From NCBI RefSeq assembly GCF_036967205.1, contig NZ_CP146022.1, positions 7,998,001-8,062,000 on the forward strand: a stretch of DNA of 64,000 nucleotides. The letters are read 5' to 3'. Every line of letters starts with the position of its first letter. The stretch's first letter is position 1. A model generated the notes under the pieces. That model saw nothing but the letters and a program-made list of their open reading frames with translations, was not told the origin of the DNA and ran no database searches. Of the stretch, positions 1-8,368 are shown in pieces. This DNA comes from Streptomyces sp. Q6 (lineage in GTDB: Bacteria > Actinomycetota > Actinomycetes > Streptomycetales > Streptomycetaceae). A program made the translations under genes and the position numbers.

Positions 1-1
1 C

Positions 2-409
2 GACGGGACGGCGCTCGACGGGCTGCCGCAGGAACTCCACGAGCGGGCGACCACCATCGTCCCCGCCCTGCGCGCGGCGCCCGTCGCCGACGCGCGGATC
101 GGCGTACGGCCGGTGCCGGTGGACGGGCTGCCGCTGATCGGCGAGGCACTCGGCGCTCCCGGCCTCTACCACCTGGTCTCGCACAGCGGGGTGACGCTCG
201 CCCCGGTGCTCGGCCGGCTCGCCGCCCAGGAGATCACCACCGGCGGGACCGCCCCGGAACTCGCCGCGTACCGGCCCGACCGGCGGCTGCCCGGCGACGT
301 GCACGACGAGAACCTGCGCGCGATGAATGCGCGCGGACCGAACGGGCAGGTGCCCGATCACGGCCCCGGAACGTCCACCGCGAACCCCAAGTCTCAGGGT
401 CAGGTCTAG
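2..409 (+). CDS. FAD-dependent oxidoreductase (DAO family), C-terminal part
   Basis: The gene enters from the left edge, so only the last 135 or so residues are visible. The reading frame is open from base 2 to the TAG at 407-409. The stretch VRPVPVDGLPLIGEA followed by LYHLVSHSGVTLAP is the typical C-terminal FAD-contact region of the DAO superfamily (glycine oxidase, D-amino acid dehydrogenase, sarcosine oxidase-like enzymes). The glycine/histidine turn near HSGVTLAP contacts the flavin in that family. The last 35 residues are low in complexity and probably disordered. The substrate cannot be told from this fragment. The gene converges on the ABC ATPase to its right. Confidence 0.7.
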   Translation, partial: DGTALDGLPQELHERATTIVPALRAAPVADARIGVRPVPVDGLPLIGEALGAPGLYHLVSHSGVTLAPVLGRLAAQEITTGGTAPELAAYRPDRRLPGDVHDENLRAMNARGPNGQVPDHGPGTSTANPKSQGQV

Positions 410-420
410 GGTGAGGGTTC

Positions 421-480
421 ATCGGTGGAGGTCGGTGGAGGTCGGTGGAGACAGGTAGAGGTCGGTGGAGATCGGTGGAC
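421..480. repeat. Six tandem 10-bp units (gtcggtggag)
   Basis: Six consecutive 10-bp units follow the pattern gtcggtggag. Units 2, 3 and 5 match it exactly, unit 1 differs by one base, unit 6 by two and unit 4 by three. The array starts 11 bp after the stop of the FAD oxidoreductase and ends 20 bp before the stop of the convergent ABC ATPase. It fills the convergent intergenic space and has no arms that could form a conventional terminator. Confidence 0.85.
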
Positions 481-500
481 GTCGGCCGGGACCGGCACGC

Positions 501-1664
501 TCACGCGTCGGCCACCGAGTCGAACTCCACCTCGGCACGGGCGATCCCCTGCGCGTCCGCGTCGACCGAGCGGCGCAGCGCCTCATGGAGTTTCGCCGGG
601 GTGAGGACGCCCAGGAAGCGCGAGCCGTCGAGGACCGCCACCCAGCCCGCGTCGTGCTGAAGCATCACGCCGAACGCCTGCTTCAGCGGAGCGCCGACCG
701 GGACCCACGCGTTCATCCGGTGCGCGAGATCCCGGACCCGGCCGTCCTGCCCGGCGAGGGCCGCCTCGTCGAGGCCGATCCAGCCGTGCAGATCGCCTCC
801 CCCGTCGAGGACCACCGCCCAGCGCGCCGCCTCCGCGCGCATCCGGGACGCGGCCTGCGCCGCGGACTCGTCGAGCCGGGCCACCGCGGGCTGTTCGAGG
901 TCGTACGGCTCGATCTCCGTGACCGACAGACGCTTCAGCCCCCGGTCCGCGCCGACGAACTCGGCGACGTACGGCGTCGCGGGCGTGCCGAGGACCGCGC
1001 CCGGCGTGTCGAACTGCTCGATGCGGCCCTGCCCGTACACGGCGATCCGGTCGCCGAGCCGCACAGCCTCCTCGATGTCGTGCGTGACGAGGAGGACCGT
1101 CTTGCGCACGGCGGCCTGCATCCGCAGGAACTCGTCCTGGAGCTGTTCGCGCACCACCGGGTCGACGGCGCCGAACGGCTCGTCCATCAGGAGCACCGGC
1201 GGGTCGGCCGCGAGCGCGCGGGCGACCCCGACCCGCTGGCGCTGGCCGCCGGAGAGCTGTTCCGGATAGCGGCCGCCGTACGTCTTGGGGTCCAGGCCCA
1301 CCAGGTCGAGCAGCTCGGCGGCGCGCGCCCTGGCCTTCGCCTTCTTCCACCCGACGAGGGCCGGGACGGTCGCCGTGTTGTCGAGGATCGTGCGGTGCGG
1401 GAAGAGGCCGACCTGCTGGATGACGTAGCCGATCCGGCGGCGCAGCTTGACCGGGTCGACCGTCGCGATGTCCTCGCCGTCGACGTAGATCCGGCCCGAC
1501 GTGGGCTCGATGAGCCGGTTGACCATCATCATCGTCGTGGTCTTGCCGCAGCCGGACGGGCCGACGAGCGTGACCAGTTCGCCCTCGGCGACCTCGAAGG
1601 ACAGATCGTCCACCGCCGTGGTGCCGTCCGCGTACCGCTTGGTGACTTGGTCGAACCGGATCAT
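501..1664 (-). CDS. Glycine betaine/choline-type ABC transporter ATP-binding protein (OpuCA/ProV family)
   Basis: This is a 387-residue ATPase of the quaternary-amine importer family. Walker A is GPSGCGKTT at residues 35-43, the signature LSGGQ at 137-141 and Walker B LLLMDE at about 157-162, followed by the switch histidine (LLVTHD). About 140 residues follow the nucleotide-binding domain, and their size and position fit the paired CBS domains that sense ionic strength in OpuA/ProV proteins. No permease or binding protein lies next to it in the window: lutC is upstream and an unrelated gene converges downstream. It may therefore serve permeases encoded elsewhere. The family assignment is firm and the substrate is inferred. 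Confidence 0.85.
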   Translation of the reverse strand: MIRFDQVTKRYADGTTAVDDLSFEVAEGELVTLVGPSGCGKTTTMMMVNRLIEPTSGRIYVDGEDIATVDPVKLRRRIGYVIQQVGLFPHRTILDNTATVPALVGWKKAKARARAAELLDLVGLDPKTYGGRYPEQLSGGQRQRVGVARALAADPPVLLMDEPFGAVDPVVREQLQDEFLRMQAAVRKTVLLVTHDIEEAVRLGDRIAVYGQGRIEQFDTPGAVLGTPATPYVAEFVGADRGLKRLSVTEIEPYDLEQPAVARLDESAAQAASRMRAEAARWAVVLDGGGDLHGWIGLDEAALAGQDGRVRDLAHRMNAWVPVGAPLKQAFGVMLQHDAGWVAVLDGSRFLGVLTPAKLHEALRRSVDADAQGIARAEVEFDSVADA

Positions 1665-1686
1665 GGCCTCACGCTAACCGCGCCGC

Positions 1687-2334
1687 TCAGTCCTCGCTCA
1701 CCAGTACCACCTCCAGGGTGCGCGGTCCGTGCACCCCCTCGACCCGGTCCAGCTCGATGTCGCTGGTCGCGGACGGGCCCGAGATCCAGGTGAGCGGGCG
1801 TGCCGGGTCGAGCCGTTCGAGGGCCTGCGGCACGGAGGAGACGACCTGGCCGGGGACGCGCACGACGCAGATGTGGTGGTCGGGGACGAGGGTGATGCGG
1901 CGGCGGCCCTGGTCGGGGGAGCCGTCGAGGACGATCGTGCCCGTCTCGGCGACCGCGACCGCGCAGGCCGTGACGACGCTGTCGGCCCGGTCGAGTTCGG
2001 CGGCGGTGTTCGCGGCCCTGTCGTGGATGCGGACCGGGTCGGCCTCCGCCAGCCAGGAGGCGGGCAGCTCCGGCGGGACGACCACGGACTGCGCCCCGTG
2101 CTCGGCCAGCAGCCTCATGAGTGTCCTCGGCAGCTCCCCTGCGGAACACCGGTGCACGATCGCCCGGTAGTCCGCCAGGTTCTCCGCCAGGAGTTCGACC
2201 GTCTCCTCGGTCGTACGGGAACCGTGCTCACGCAGATAGCTCCGGTCGATGTCCGTCGCGTACGTCGACGGAGCGCCCGCCGGGCCGCCGAGCGCCCGTC
2301 GCACCCGGCCCAGGATCACGTCCCTGCTGCTCAC
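1687..2334 (-). CDS. lutC: Lactate utilization protein C
   Basis: LutC is the LUD-domain subunit of the LutABC L-lactate dehydrogenase complex, which oxidizes L-lactate to pyruvate. The 215-residue product is the normal length. It shows the LUD hallmarks: an internal VAETGTIVLDGS segment and the terminal TWISGPSATSDIE segment, which is also seen in LutC of Bacillus. The start chosen is the GTG at 2334, which overlaps the lutB stop as GTGA, so the two genes are translationally coupled. A longer open frame upstream is only a shadow of lutB. Confidence 0.9.
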   Translation of the reverse strand: MSSRDVILGRVRRALGGPAGAPSTYATDIDRSYLREHGSRTTEETVELLAENLADYRAIVHRCSAGELPRTLMRLLAEHGAQSVVVPPELPASWLAEADPVRIHDRAANTAAELDRADSVVTACAVAVAETGTIVLDGSPDQGRRRITLVPDHHICVVRVPGQVVSSVPQALERLDPARPLTWISGPSATSDIELDRVEGVHGPRTLEVVLVSED

Positions 2335-3809
2335 TTCTGGCCTTCCTTTCCGCCGTCGGTCCGCTGCCACCAGTCGCGGAACGATTCCGCGGGCACCTGC
2401 GGCAGGTCCCGGGTCGCCGTCCACGCCCTGCCGGGACCGGGCACCGTGCGCGGGTGGAAGCGCCGGGTGCGCGAGGCCATGCGCTGGCCGGTGGCGAGGA
2501 CGGCCGGGTGGGTGAACGCCCAGCGGGCCGCGCGCATCGCGGCGCGCTCCGCCGCGTGCCCCTTCGCCGGCTTGAGCGTCACCTTCGTGCCGCGCAGGGT
2601 CACCTCGCCGCCCTCCACCACCCGCTCGCGCAGATGGACGAGGACCTCGGGGATGTCGATGGCGACCGGGCACACCTCGTAGCAGGCGCCGCACAGCGAC
2701 GACGCGTACGGCAGTGAGGCGTCGATCTCGCTCGCCGTGCCCCGGAGCTGGGGGCTGAGGATGGCGCCGATCGGGCCCGGGTAGACCGAGCCGTACGCGT
2801 GCCCGCCGGCCCGTTCGTAGACGGGGCAGACGTTCAGGCACGCGGAGCAGCGGATGCAGCGCAGCGCCTGGCGGCCGACCTCGTCGGCGAGGGTGTCGGT
2901 GCGGCCGTTGTCGATCAGGACCAGGTGGAAGGTCCGCGGTCCGTCGCCGTCGGTGGTCCCCGTCCAGGTCGACGTGTACGGGTTCATCCGCTCCGCCGTC
3001 GAGGAGCGCGGCAGCGTCTGGAGGAAGACCTCCAGGTCCTGCCAGGTCGGGACGATCTTCTCGATGCCGACGACCGAGATCAGCGTCTCGGGGAGGGTGA
3101 GGCACATCCGGCCGTTGCCCTCGGACTCGACGACGACGAGGGTGCCGGTCTCGGCGACCATGAAGTTGGCCCCGGAGACGCCGACCTTGGCGCGCAGGAA
3201 CTTCTCGCGCAGGTGCAGCCGGGCCGCCTCGGCGAGTTCGGCGGGCGTGTCGGTCAGGCCCTCGGGGGCCGGGCGGCCCCAACGGCCCATCTCCTGAGCG
3301 AAGATGTCGCGGATCTCGCCGCGGTTGCGGTGGATGGCGGGGACCAGGATGTGCGAGGGCCGGTCGTCGCCGAGCTGCACGATGAGTTCGGCGAGGTCGG
3401 TCTCGTAGGCGCGGATGCCCTCGGCCTCCAGGTGTTCGTTGAGACCGATCTCCTGCGTGGCCATCGACTTGACCTTGACGACCTCCGACTCGCCGGTCTC
3501 CCGGACCAGCCGGGTGACGATGCGGTTGGCCTCGTCGGCGTCGCGCGCCCAGTGCACGGTGCCGCCCGCGGCCGTGACCGACTCCTCCAACTGGACCAGA
3601 TAGTGGTCGAGATGGCGGAGCGTGTGGTCCTTGATCTGCTTGCCGGCCTCCCGCAGCGCCGCCCAGTCGTCGAGTTCGGCGACGGCGCGGGCGCGCTTGT
3701 CACGGATGGTGTGGGTGGCGTGCTTCAGGTTGGCGCGCAGGGTCGTGTTCCGTACGGCGTCGTGCGCGGCCTTCGGGAAGGCCGGCATGCCGACGAAGGT
3801 GCCGCTCAT
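2331..3809 (-). CDS. lutB: Lactate utilization protein B (iron-sulfur LUD protein)
   Basis: This is the 492-residue iron-sulfur subunit of the LutABC lactate oxidation complex. Residues 60-300 form the LUD domain, including VAETGTLVVVESEGN near 219-233. Two ferredoxin-type clusters follow, with cysteines at 318, 321, 324 and 328 (CIRCSACLNVC) and at 373, 376 and 380 (CGACYEVC), enough for two [4Fe-4S] centres. The ATG at 3809 overlaps the lutA stop as ATGA, and the gene overlaps lutC by 4 bp. The order lutA-lutB-lutC with no gaps indicates one transcript. Its place beside the rhamnose genes fits disposal of the lactate made from lactaldehyde. Confidence 0.93.
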   Translation of the reverse strand: MSGTFVGMPAFPKAAHDAVRNTTLRANLKHATHTIRDKRARAVAELDDWAALREAGKQIKDHTLRHLDHYLVQLEESVTAAGGTVHWARDADEANRIVTRLVRETGESEVVKVKSMATQEIGLNEHLEAEGIRAYETDLAELIVQLGDDRPSHILVPAIHRNRGEIRDIFAQEMGRWGRPAPEGLTDTPAELAEAARLHLREKFLRAKVGVSGANFMVAETGTLVVVESEGNGRMCLTLPETLISVVGIEKIVPTWQDLEVFLQTLPRSSTAERMNPYTSTWTGTTDGDGPRTFHLVLIDNGRTDTLADEVGRQALRCIRCSACLNVCPVYERAGGHAYGSVYPGPIGAILSPQLRGTASEIDASLPYASSLCGACYEVCPVAIDIPEVLVHLRERVVEGGEVTLRGTKVTLKPAKGHAAERAAMRAARWAFTHPAVLATGQRMASRTRRFHPRTVPGPGRAWTATRDLPQVPAESFRDWWQRTDGGKEGQK

Positions 3810-4579
3810 ACGTGGGGCTCCTCTTCTGTGCTCGCCAGGATCTCCGCGATGTGGACCGGCCGCATGCCGACCTTCAGCCGGGACATCGTGCCGCCGATGT
3901 GCATCAGGCACGAGTTGTCGGCGGCGCACAGCACGTCGGCGCCGGTCGACTCGGCGTTGCGCACCTTGTCGGCGCCCATCGCCGAGGAGACATCGGAGTT
4001 CTTCACCGCGAACGTGCCGCCGAAGCCGCAGCACTCCTGCGCGCCGGGCAGCTCCGCCAGCTCAAGTCCCTTGACGGCCCGCAGGAGTTGGAGGGGGCGG
4101 TCGCCGAGGCCGAGCGAGCGCAGGCCGTGGCAGGTCGGGTGGTACGTCACCTTGTGCGGGTAGGAGGCGCCGACATCGGTCACCTTCAGCACGTCGACGA
4201 GGAACTCGGTGAGCTCGTACGTCTTCGGGATCACCGGCGCGAGCGTCGTCGCGAGCCGGTCGCCCCGGCCCTCCGCGCGCGCCCGCTCGCCCATCCGCGG
4301 GTACAGCTCGCGCACCATCGCCGCGCACGAGCCGGACGGCGTGATGATTGCGTCGTAATCACCCGACGCGAGGCCCGGCCCGAAGACATCGGAGTAATGA
4401 CGGGCCAGCGGTTCCGCCTGGCGGCGGTAGCCGGTGTTGTAGTGAGGCTGCCCGCAACAGGTCTGGGCGGCCGGGAAGTCCACGTCGACGCCCAGCCTGG
4501 TCAGGAGTTTCACCACGGCCCGGCCCGTGTCCGGGTAGAGCGTGTCGTTGACACAGGTCAGGAAGAGCGCGACACGCAT
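3806..4579 (-). CDS. lutA: Lactate utilization protein A (CCG-domain Fe-S oxidoreductase)
   Basis: The 257-residue protein carries two cysteine-rich CCG domains typical of LutA, GlcF and HdrB. The first has C41-C42-G43 plus C84, the second C150 plus C183-C184-G185. These residues bind an iron-sulfur cluster in the family. It heads the lutABC operon. The ATG at 4579 is preceded by AAGGGG at a good distance, and the coding sequence overlaps lutB by 4 bp. The 71-bp gap to the upstream rhaB stop may allow co-transcription with the rhamnose genes. Confidence 0.92.
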   Translation of the reverse strand: MRVALFLTCVNDTLYPDTGRAVVKLLTRLGVDVDFPAAQTCCGQPHYNTGYRRQAEPLARHYSDVFGPGLASGDYDAIITPSGSCAAMVRELYPRMGERARAEGRGDRLATTLAPVIPKTYELTEFLVDVLKVTDVGASYPHKVTYHPTCHGLRSLGLGDRPLQLLRAVKGLELAELPGAQECCGFGGTFAVKNSDVSSAMGADKVRNAESTGADVLCAADNSCLMHIGGTMSRLKVGMRPVHIAEILASTEEEPHV

Positions 4580-4650
4580 GGTGGCCCCTTCGTTGATAGA
4601 TGCGGCTCGGTCATCGGATGGGTGCAGCGTACGTGGTACCGGCGCGCGGG

Positions 4651-6093
4651 TCACGAGGTCGCGACACGAGCAGCCGCCGCGTCCCACTCGGAGCGTCGGC
4701 CGCGCGGCTCGTACCGGGTCAAGCGCTGCGTACGGGCGATCAGTTGGCGCATGGCGGCCCGGTCTCCGACGTCGCCGTGGGCGCGGGCCTGCACGAGGAC
4801 GTTGCCGAGCGCCGCGGCCTCCGCCGGGCCCGCCACGACCGGCAGCCCGCAGGCGTCGGCGGTGAGCCGGCACAGCAGGGCGTTGCGGGCGCCGCCGCCG
4901 ACGATGTGCACGACGTCCACCGGTCGGTCCGCGAGGCGGGCCGCGTCCGCGATGGCGCGGCGGTGCGCCAGGGCGAGCGAGTCGAGGATGCAGCGCGTGG
5001 TCTCGGCGCGGGTCCGGGGCTCCGGCTGGCCCGTGGCGCGGCAGGCGGCGGCGATCCGGTCCGGCATGCCGCCCGGTGCCAGGAACGCGGGGTCGCCCGC
5101 GTCGACGACCGAGCGCAGCGGGGCGCACCGGGCCGCCCCGTCGAGCAGTTCGGTCAGGTCGGCGTCCCGCCAGGTGCGTTGGCACTCCTGGAGCAGCCAC
5201 AGGCCCATGATGTTGCGGAGGTACCGGACGGTGCCGTCGATGCCGAGCTCGTTCGTGAAGTTCGCGGCGCGGCTCTCCTCGGTCAGGACCGGGGCGTCGA
5301 GTTCGAGGCCGGCCAGGGACCAGGTGCCGGTGCAGATGTACGCGAAGTGCTCCTCCGTCGCCGGGACCGCCGCCACTGCCGACGCCGTGTCGTGCGAGGC
5401 GACCGTCGTCACCGGGACGGGCCCGGTCAGCCCGGCCTCGTCGAGGACGTGCGGGAGCAGCTCGCCCGCCGGGTCGCCGGGGCGCCGCAGCGGGGCGAAC
5501 AGGGTCAGGTCGACGCCGGTGCGGGCCGCGACGTCGTGCGCCCAGTCGCCGGTGCGCGGGTCGATGAGCTGGGTCGTGGAGGCGTTGGTCAGCTCGGTGC
5601 CCTGCTGTCCCGTCAGCCAGTACGTCAGCAGGTCGGGGATCATCAACAGGCTTCGAGCCGCGTCGAGTTGGGCGGTGCCGCGGGCGGCGGCGAGCTGGTA
5701 CAGGGTGTTGAACGGGGCGTACTGGATGCCGGTCGCCGCGTACAGGTCGGCCGGCGGGACGCTCTCCCAGACCTTCTCGGCGACCTGGTCCGTGCGGCTG
5801 TCGCGGTAGTGGAACGGGTTGCCGAGCAGCGCGCCGTCCGCGTCGAGCAGGCCGTGGTCGACGGCCCAGCTGTCGATGCCGACGGAGCGGACCGGTCCTG
5901 CCGCGCGCAGGCCGTCGAGGATGCCCGCGTACAGGGCGAGGATGTCCCAGTGGAGGCCGTCCGGGGTGCGCACCGGTCGGTTCGCGAAGCGGTGCGACTC
6001 CGTCAGGGTGAGGGTGTCCGGGGTGACCTGGGCGGCCATGACCCGGCCGCTGGAGGCGCCCAGGTCGATCGCGGCATAGGGGATGTGGGGCAT
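4651..6093 (-). CDS. rhaB: L-rhamnulokinase
   Basis: This 480-residue FGGY-family sugar kinase phosphorylates L-rhamnulose at C1. The N-terminus AAIDLGASSGRV is the ATP phosphate-binding loop of rhamnulokinases. SVGIDSWAVDHGLL near residue 70 carries the substrate/catalytic aspartate region, and VASHDTASAV and VGGGARNALLC are the other conserved nucleotide-binding motifs. The ADVT of many kinases is replaced by the rhamnulokinase-type NASTTQL. Size and motif order match RhaB. It lies third in the leftward operon rhaI-rhaEW-rhaB and is followed by lutABC. Confidence 0.93.
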   Translation of the reverse strand: MPHIPYAAIDLGASSGRVMAAQVTPDTLTLTESHRFANRPVRTPDGLHWDILALYAGILDGLRAAGPVRSVGIDSWAVDHGLLDADGALLGNPFHYRDSRTDQVAEKVWESVPPADLYAATGIQYAPFNTLYQLAAARGTAQLDAARSLLMIPDLLTYWLTGQQGTELTNASTTQLIDPRTGDWAHDVAARTGVDLTLFAPLRRPGDPAGELLPHVLDEAGLTGPVPVTTVASHDTASAVAAVPATEEHFAYICTGTWSLAGLELDAPVLTEESRAANFTNELGIDGTVRYLRNIMGLWLLQECQRTWRDADLTELLDGAARCAPLRSVVDAGDPAFLAPGGMPDRIAAACRATGQPEPRTRAETTRCILDSLALAHRRAIADAARLADRPVDVVHIVGGGARNALLCRLTADACGLPVVAGPAEAAALGNVLVQARAHGDVGDRAAMRQLIARTQRLTRYEPRGRRSEWDAAAARVATS

Positions 6094-6163
6094 GAGGTTC
6101 GTTCGCCTTTGGGCCGGTGCGGTCGGGGTGTGGCTGGCGGGTGTGGGGCGTGGGGTGGCTGGT

Positions 6164-6206
6164 CGCGCGGTTCCCCGCGCCGCGGAAGGGCGCCGGGAAC
6201 CGCGCG
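6164..6206. terminator. Inverted repeat in the rhaEW-rhaB spacer
   Basis: A 12-bp perfect inverted repeat (CGCGCGGTTCCC at 6164-6175 and GGGAACCGCGCG at 6195-6206) encloses a GC-rich 19-nt loop. It lies in the 185-bp gap between the fused aldolase gene and rhaB on the leftward transcript. No U-tract follows on either strand. It could be an RNA-stability element or attenuator that sets the rhaB/rhaEW ratio. GC-rich palindromes containing GGTTCCCCGCG are common between Streptomyces genes, so a generic intergenic repeat is also possible. Confidence 0.5.
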
Positions 6207-6278
6207 GGGACCGGTCGCGGCCCGCGGGCGTCCGGCGGACGCGGGCGGGCCGATCACCGGATCAGCCACCCTCGCCGG

Positions 6279-8318
6279 TCACCTCAGGAACGCCGCCGCG
6301 ACCCCCGCGTCCACCGGAACGTGCAGCCCCGTCGTGTGCGTCAACTCCCCGCCCGTCAGCGCGAACACCGCGTTCGCCACGTGCTCCGGCAGCACCTCGC
6401 GCTTCAGCAGGGTCCGCTGCGCGTAGAACTCGCCCAGCTTCTCCTCCTCGATGCCGTACGTCGCCGCGCGCTGCGCGCCCCAGCCGCCCGCGAAGATGCC
6501 CGAGCCGCGCACCACACCGTCCGGGTTGACGCCGTTGACGCGGATGCCGTCGGCGCCCAGCTCGGCGGCGAGCAGGCGGACCTGATGGGCCTGGTCGGCC
6601 TTGGTCGCGGAGTAGGCGACGTTGTTGGGGCCGGCGAAGACCGCGTTCTTGGAGGCGATGTAGACGATGTCGCCGCCCATGCCCTGTGCCTTCATCACGC
6701 GGGCCGCCTCGCGCGAGACGAGGAAGGAGCCGCGCGCCATGATGTCGTGCTGGAGGTCCCAGTCCTTCGCCGTGGTCTCCAGGAGCGGCTTGGAGATGGA
6801 GATGCCGGCGTTGTTGACGACCAGGTCGACACCGCCGAAGGCGAGAGCGGCCGCACGGAACGCGTCCGCGATCTGCTCCTCCGACGTCACGTCGACCTCG
6901 ACCGCGACCGCCTTGTCGGCGCCGCCCAGCTCCTCGGCGACCGCCGCCGCGCCGTCCGCGTTCAGGTCGGCGACGACGACGCACGCGCCCTCGGCGACGA
7001 GGCGGTGCGCGATGGCCTTCCCGATGCCGCTGCCCGCGCCGGTCACCAGCGCGACCCGGGTGGCGAGCGCCTTCGGCTTCGGCATCCGCTGGAGTTTGGC
7101 CTCTTCGAGGGACCAGTACTCGATGCGGAACTTCTCCGACTCCTCGATCGGGGCGTACGTGGACACCGCTTCGGCGCCGCGCATGACGTTGATCGCGTTG
7201 AGGTAGAACTCGCCCGCGACGCGTGCCGTCTGCTTGTCCTTGCCGAAGGAGAACATGCCGATGCCGGGGACGAGGACGATCGCCGGGTCCGCGCCGCGCA
7301 TCGCGGGGGAGTCGGGGGTGGCGTGCCGCCGGTAGTAGGCGGCGTACTCCTCGCGGTAGGCGGCGTGCAGCTCCGTCAACCGGTCTACCACGGTGGTGAG
7401 TTCGGCGGTCGGCGGGAGGTCGAGGACGAGCGGGCGGACCTTCGTGCGCAGGAAGTGGTCCGGGCAGGACGTGCCGAGCGCGGCGAGGCGCGGGTGCTCG
7501 GCGGACGCCAGGAAGTCGAGGACCGTGCCGGAGTCGTCGAAGTGCCCGACCTGCGGACGGTCGCTGGACGCGAGCCCCCGGATGTACGGGGCGAGTGCGG
7601 CGGCCCGCGCCCGGCGCTCGGCCGCGTCGAGAGCCGCGTACCCCTCAAGGGCGGGTCCGAAGGGCTCGGCCCTGCCGCGCTCGGCGAGGAACGTCTCGGC
7701 GGTGCGGATGATGAAGAGGCTGTTCCGCTCGCACTCCTCGGCCGTGTCGCCCCACGCGGTGATGCCGTGGCCGCCGAGGACGCAGCCGATGGCCTGCGGG
7801 TTGGCGGCCTTGATCGCGGCGATGTCGAGGCCGAGCTGGAAGCCGGGACGGCGCCACGGCACCCACACGACCTGCTCGCCGAAGCACGCGGCGGTCAGCT
7901 TCTCGCCGTCCGCCGCGCAGGCCAGCGCGATACCGGAGTCGGGGTGCAGGTGGTCGACGTGGGCCGCGTCCACCAGGCCGTGCATGGCCGTGTCGATGGA
8001 CGGGGCCGCGCCGCCCTTGCCGTGCAGGCAGTAGTCGAACGCGGCGACCATCTCGTCCTCGCGCTCCACCCCCGGGTACACCGCGGTGAGCGCCTTGAGC
8101 CGGTCGGTGCGCAGGACGGCGAGGCCGCCCTCCTTGAGGGTGCCCAGGTCGCCGCCGGAGCCCTTGACCCACATCAGCTCGATGTCGGAGCCGGTGACGG
8201 GATCGGTCTCGGTGCCCTTGGCGGACGTGTTGCCGCCGGCGTAGTTCGTGTTGCGGGGGTCGGCGCCGAGCCGGTTCGAGCGCGCGAGGAGCGCGGCGAC
8301 CTCAGGATGCGTAGACAT
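6279..8318 (-). CDS. rhaEW: Bifunctional rhamnulose-1-phosphate aldolase / lactaldehyde dehydrogenase (RhaEW)
   Basis: The 679-residue product fuses a class II aldolase domain (about 1-400) to a short-chain dehydrogenase (about 425-679). In the RhaEW family the first half cleaves L-rhamnulose-1-phosphate to DHAP and L-lactaldehyde and the second oxidizes lactaldehyde to lactate. Visible motifs are NTSAKG early in the aldolase part, with histidines near HVDHLHPDS for zinc, and TGAGSGIG at 426-433 with S556 and Y569-SAT-K573 in the dehydrogenase part. The start is the ATG at 8318. Upstream in-frame sequence is a shadow of rhaI. Gap to rhaI is 50 bp, so they are likely co-transcribed. Confidence 0.93.
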   Translation of the reverse strand: MSTHPEVAALLARSNRLGADPRNTNYAGGNTSAKGTETDPVTGSDIELMWVKGSGGDLGTLKEGGLAVLRTDRLKALTAVYPGVEREDEMVAAFDYCLHGKGGAAPSIDTAMHGLVDAAHVDHLHPDSGIALACAADGEKLTAACFGEQVVWVPWRRPGFQLGLDIAAIKAANPQAIGCVLGGHGITAWGDTAEECERNSLFIIRTAETFLAERGRAEPFGPALEGYAALDAAERRARAAALAPYIRGLASSDRPQVGHFDDSGTVLDFLASAEHPRLAALGTSCPDHFLRTKVRPLVLDLPPTAELTTVVDRLTELHAAYREEYAAYYRRHATPDSPAMRGADPAIVLVPGIGMFSFGKDKQTARVAGEFYLNAINVMRGAEAVSTYAPIEESEKFRIEYWSLEEAKLQRMPKPKALATRVALVTGAGSGIGKAIAHRLVAEGACVVVADLNADGAAAVAEELGGADKAVAVEVDVTSEEQIADAFRAAALAFGGVDLVVNNAGISISKPLLETTAKDWDLQHDIMARGSFLVSREAARVMKAQGMGGDIVYIASKNAVFAGPNNVAYSATKADQAHQVRLLAAELGADGIRVNGVNPDGVVRGSGIFAGGWGAQRAATYGIEEEKLGEFYAQRTLLKREVLPEHVANAVFALTGGELTHTTGLHVPVDAGVAAAFLR

Positions 8319-8368
8319 GCGAATTCCTTGGGAAGTTGGGGTGTCGTGGGCGGCGAACGCGGGTGGGC

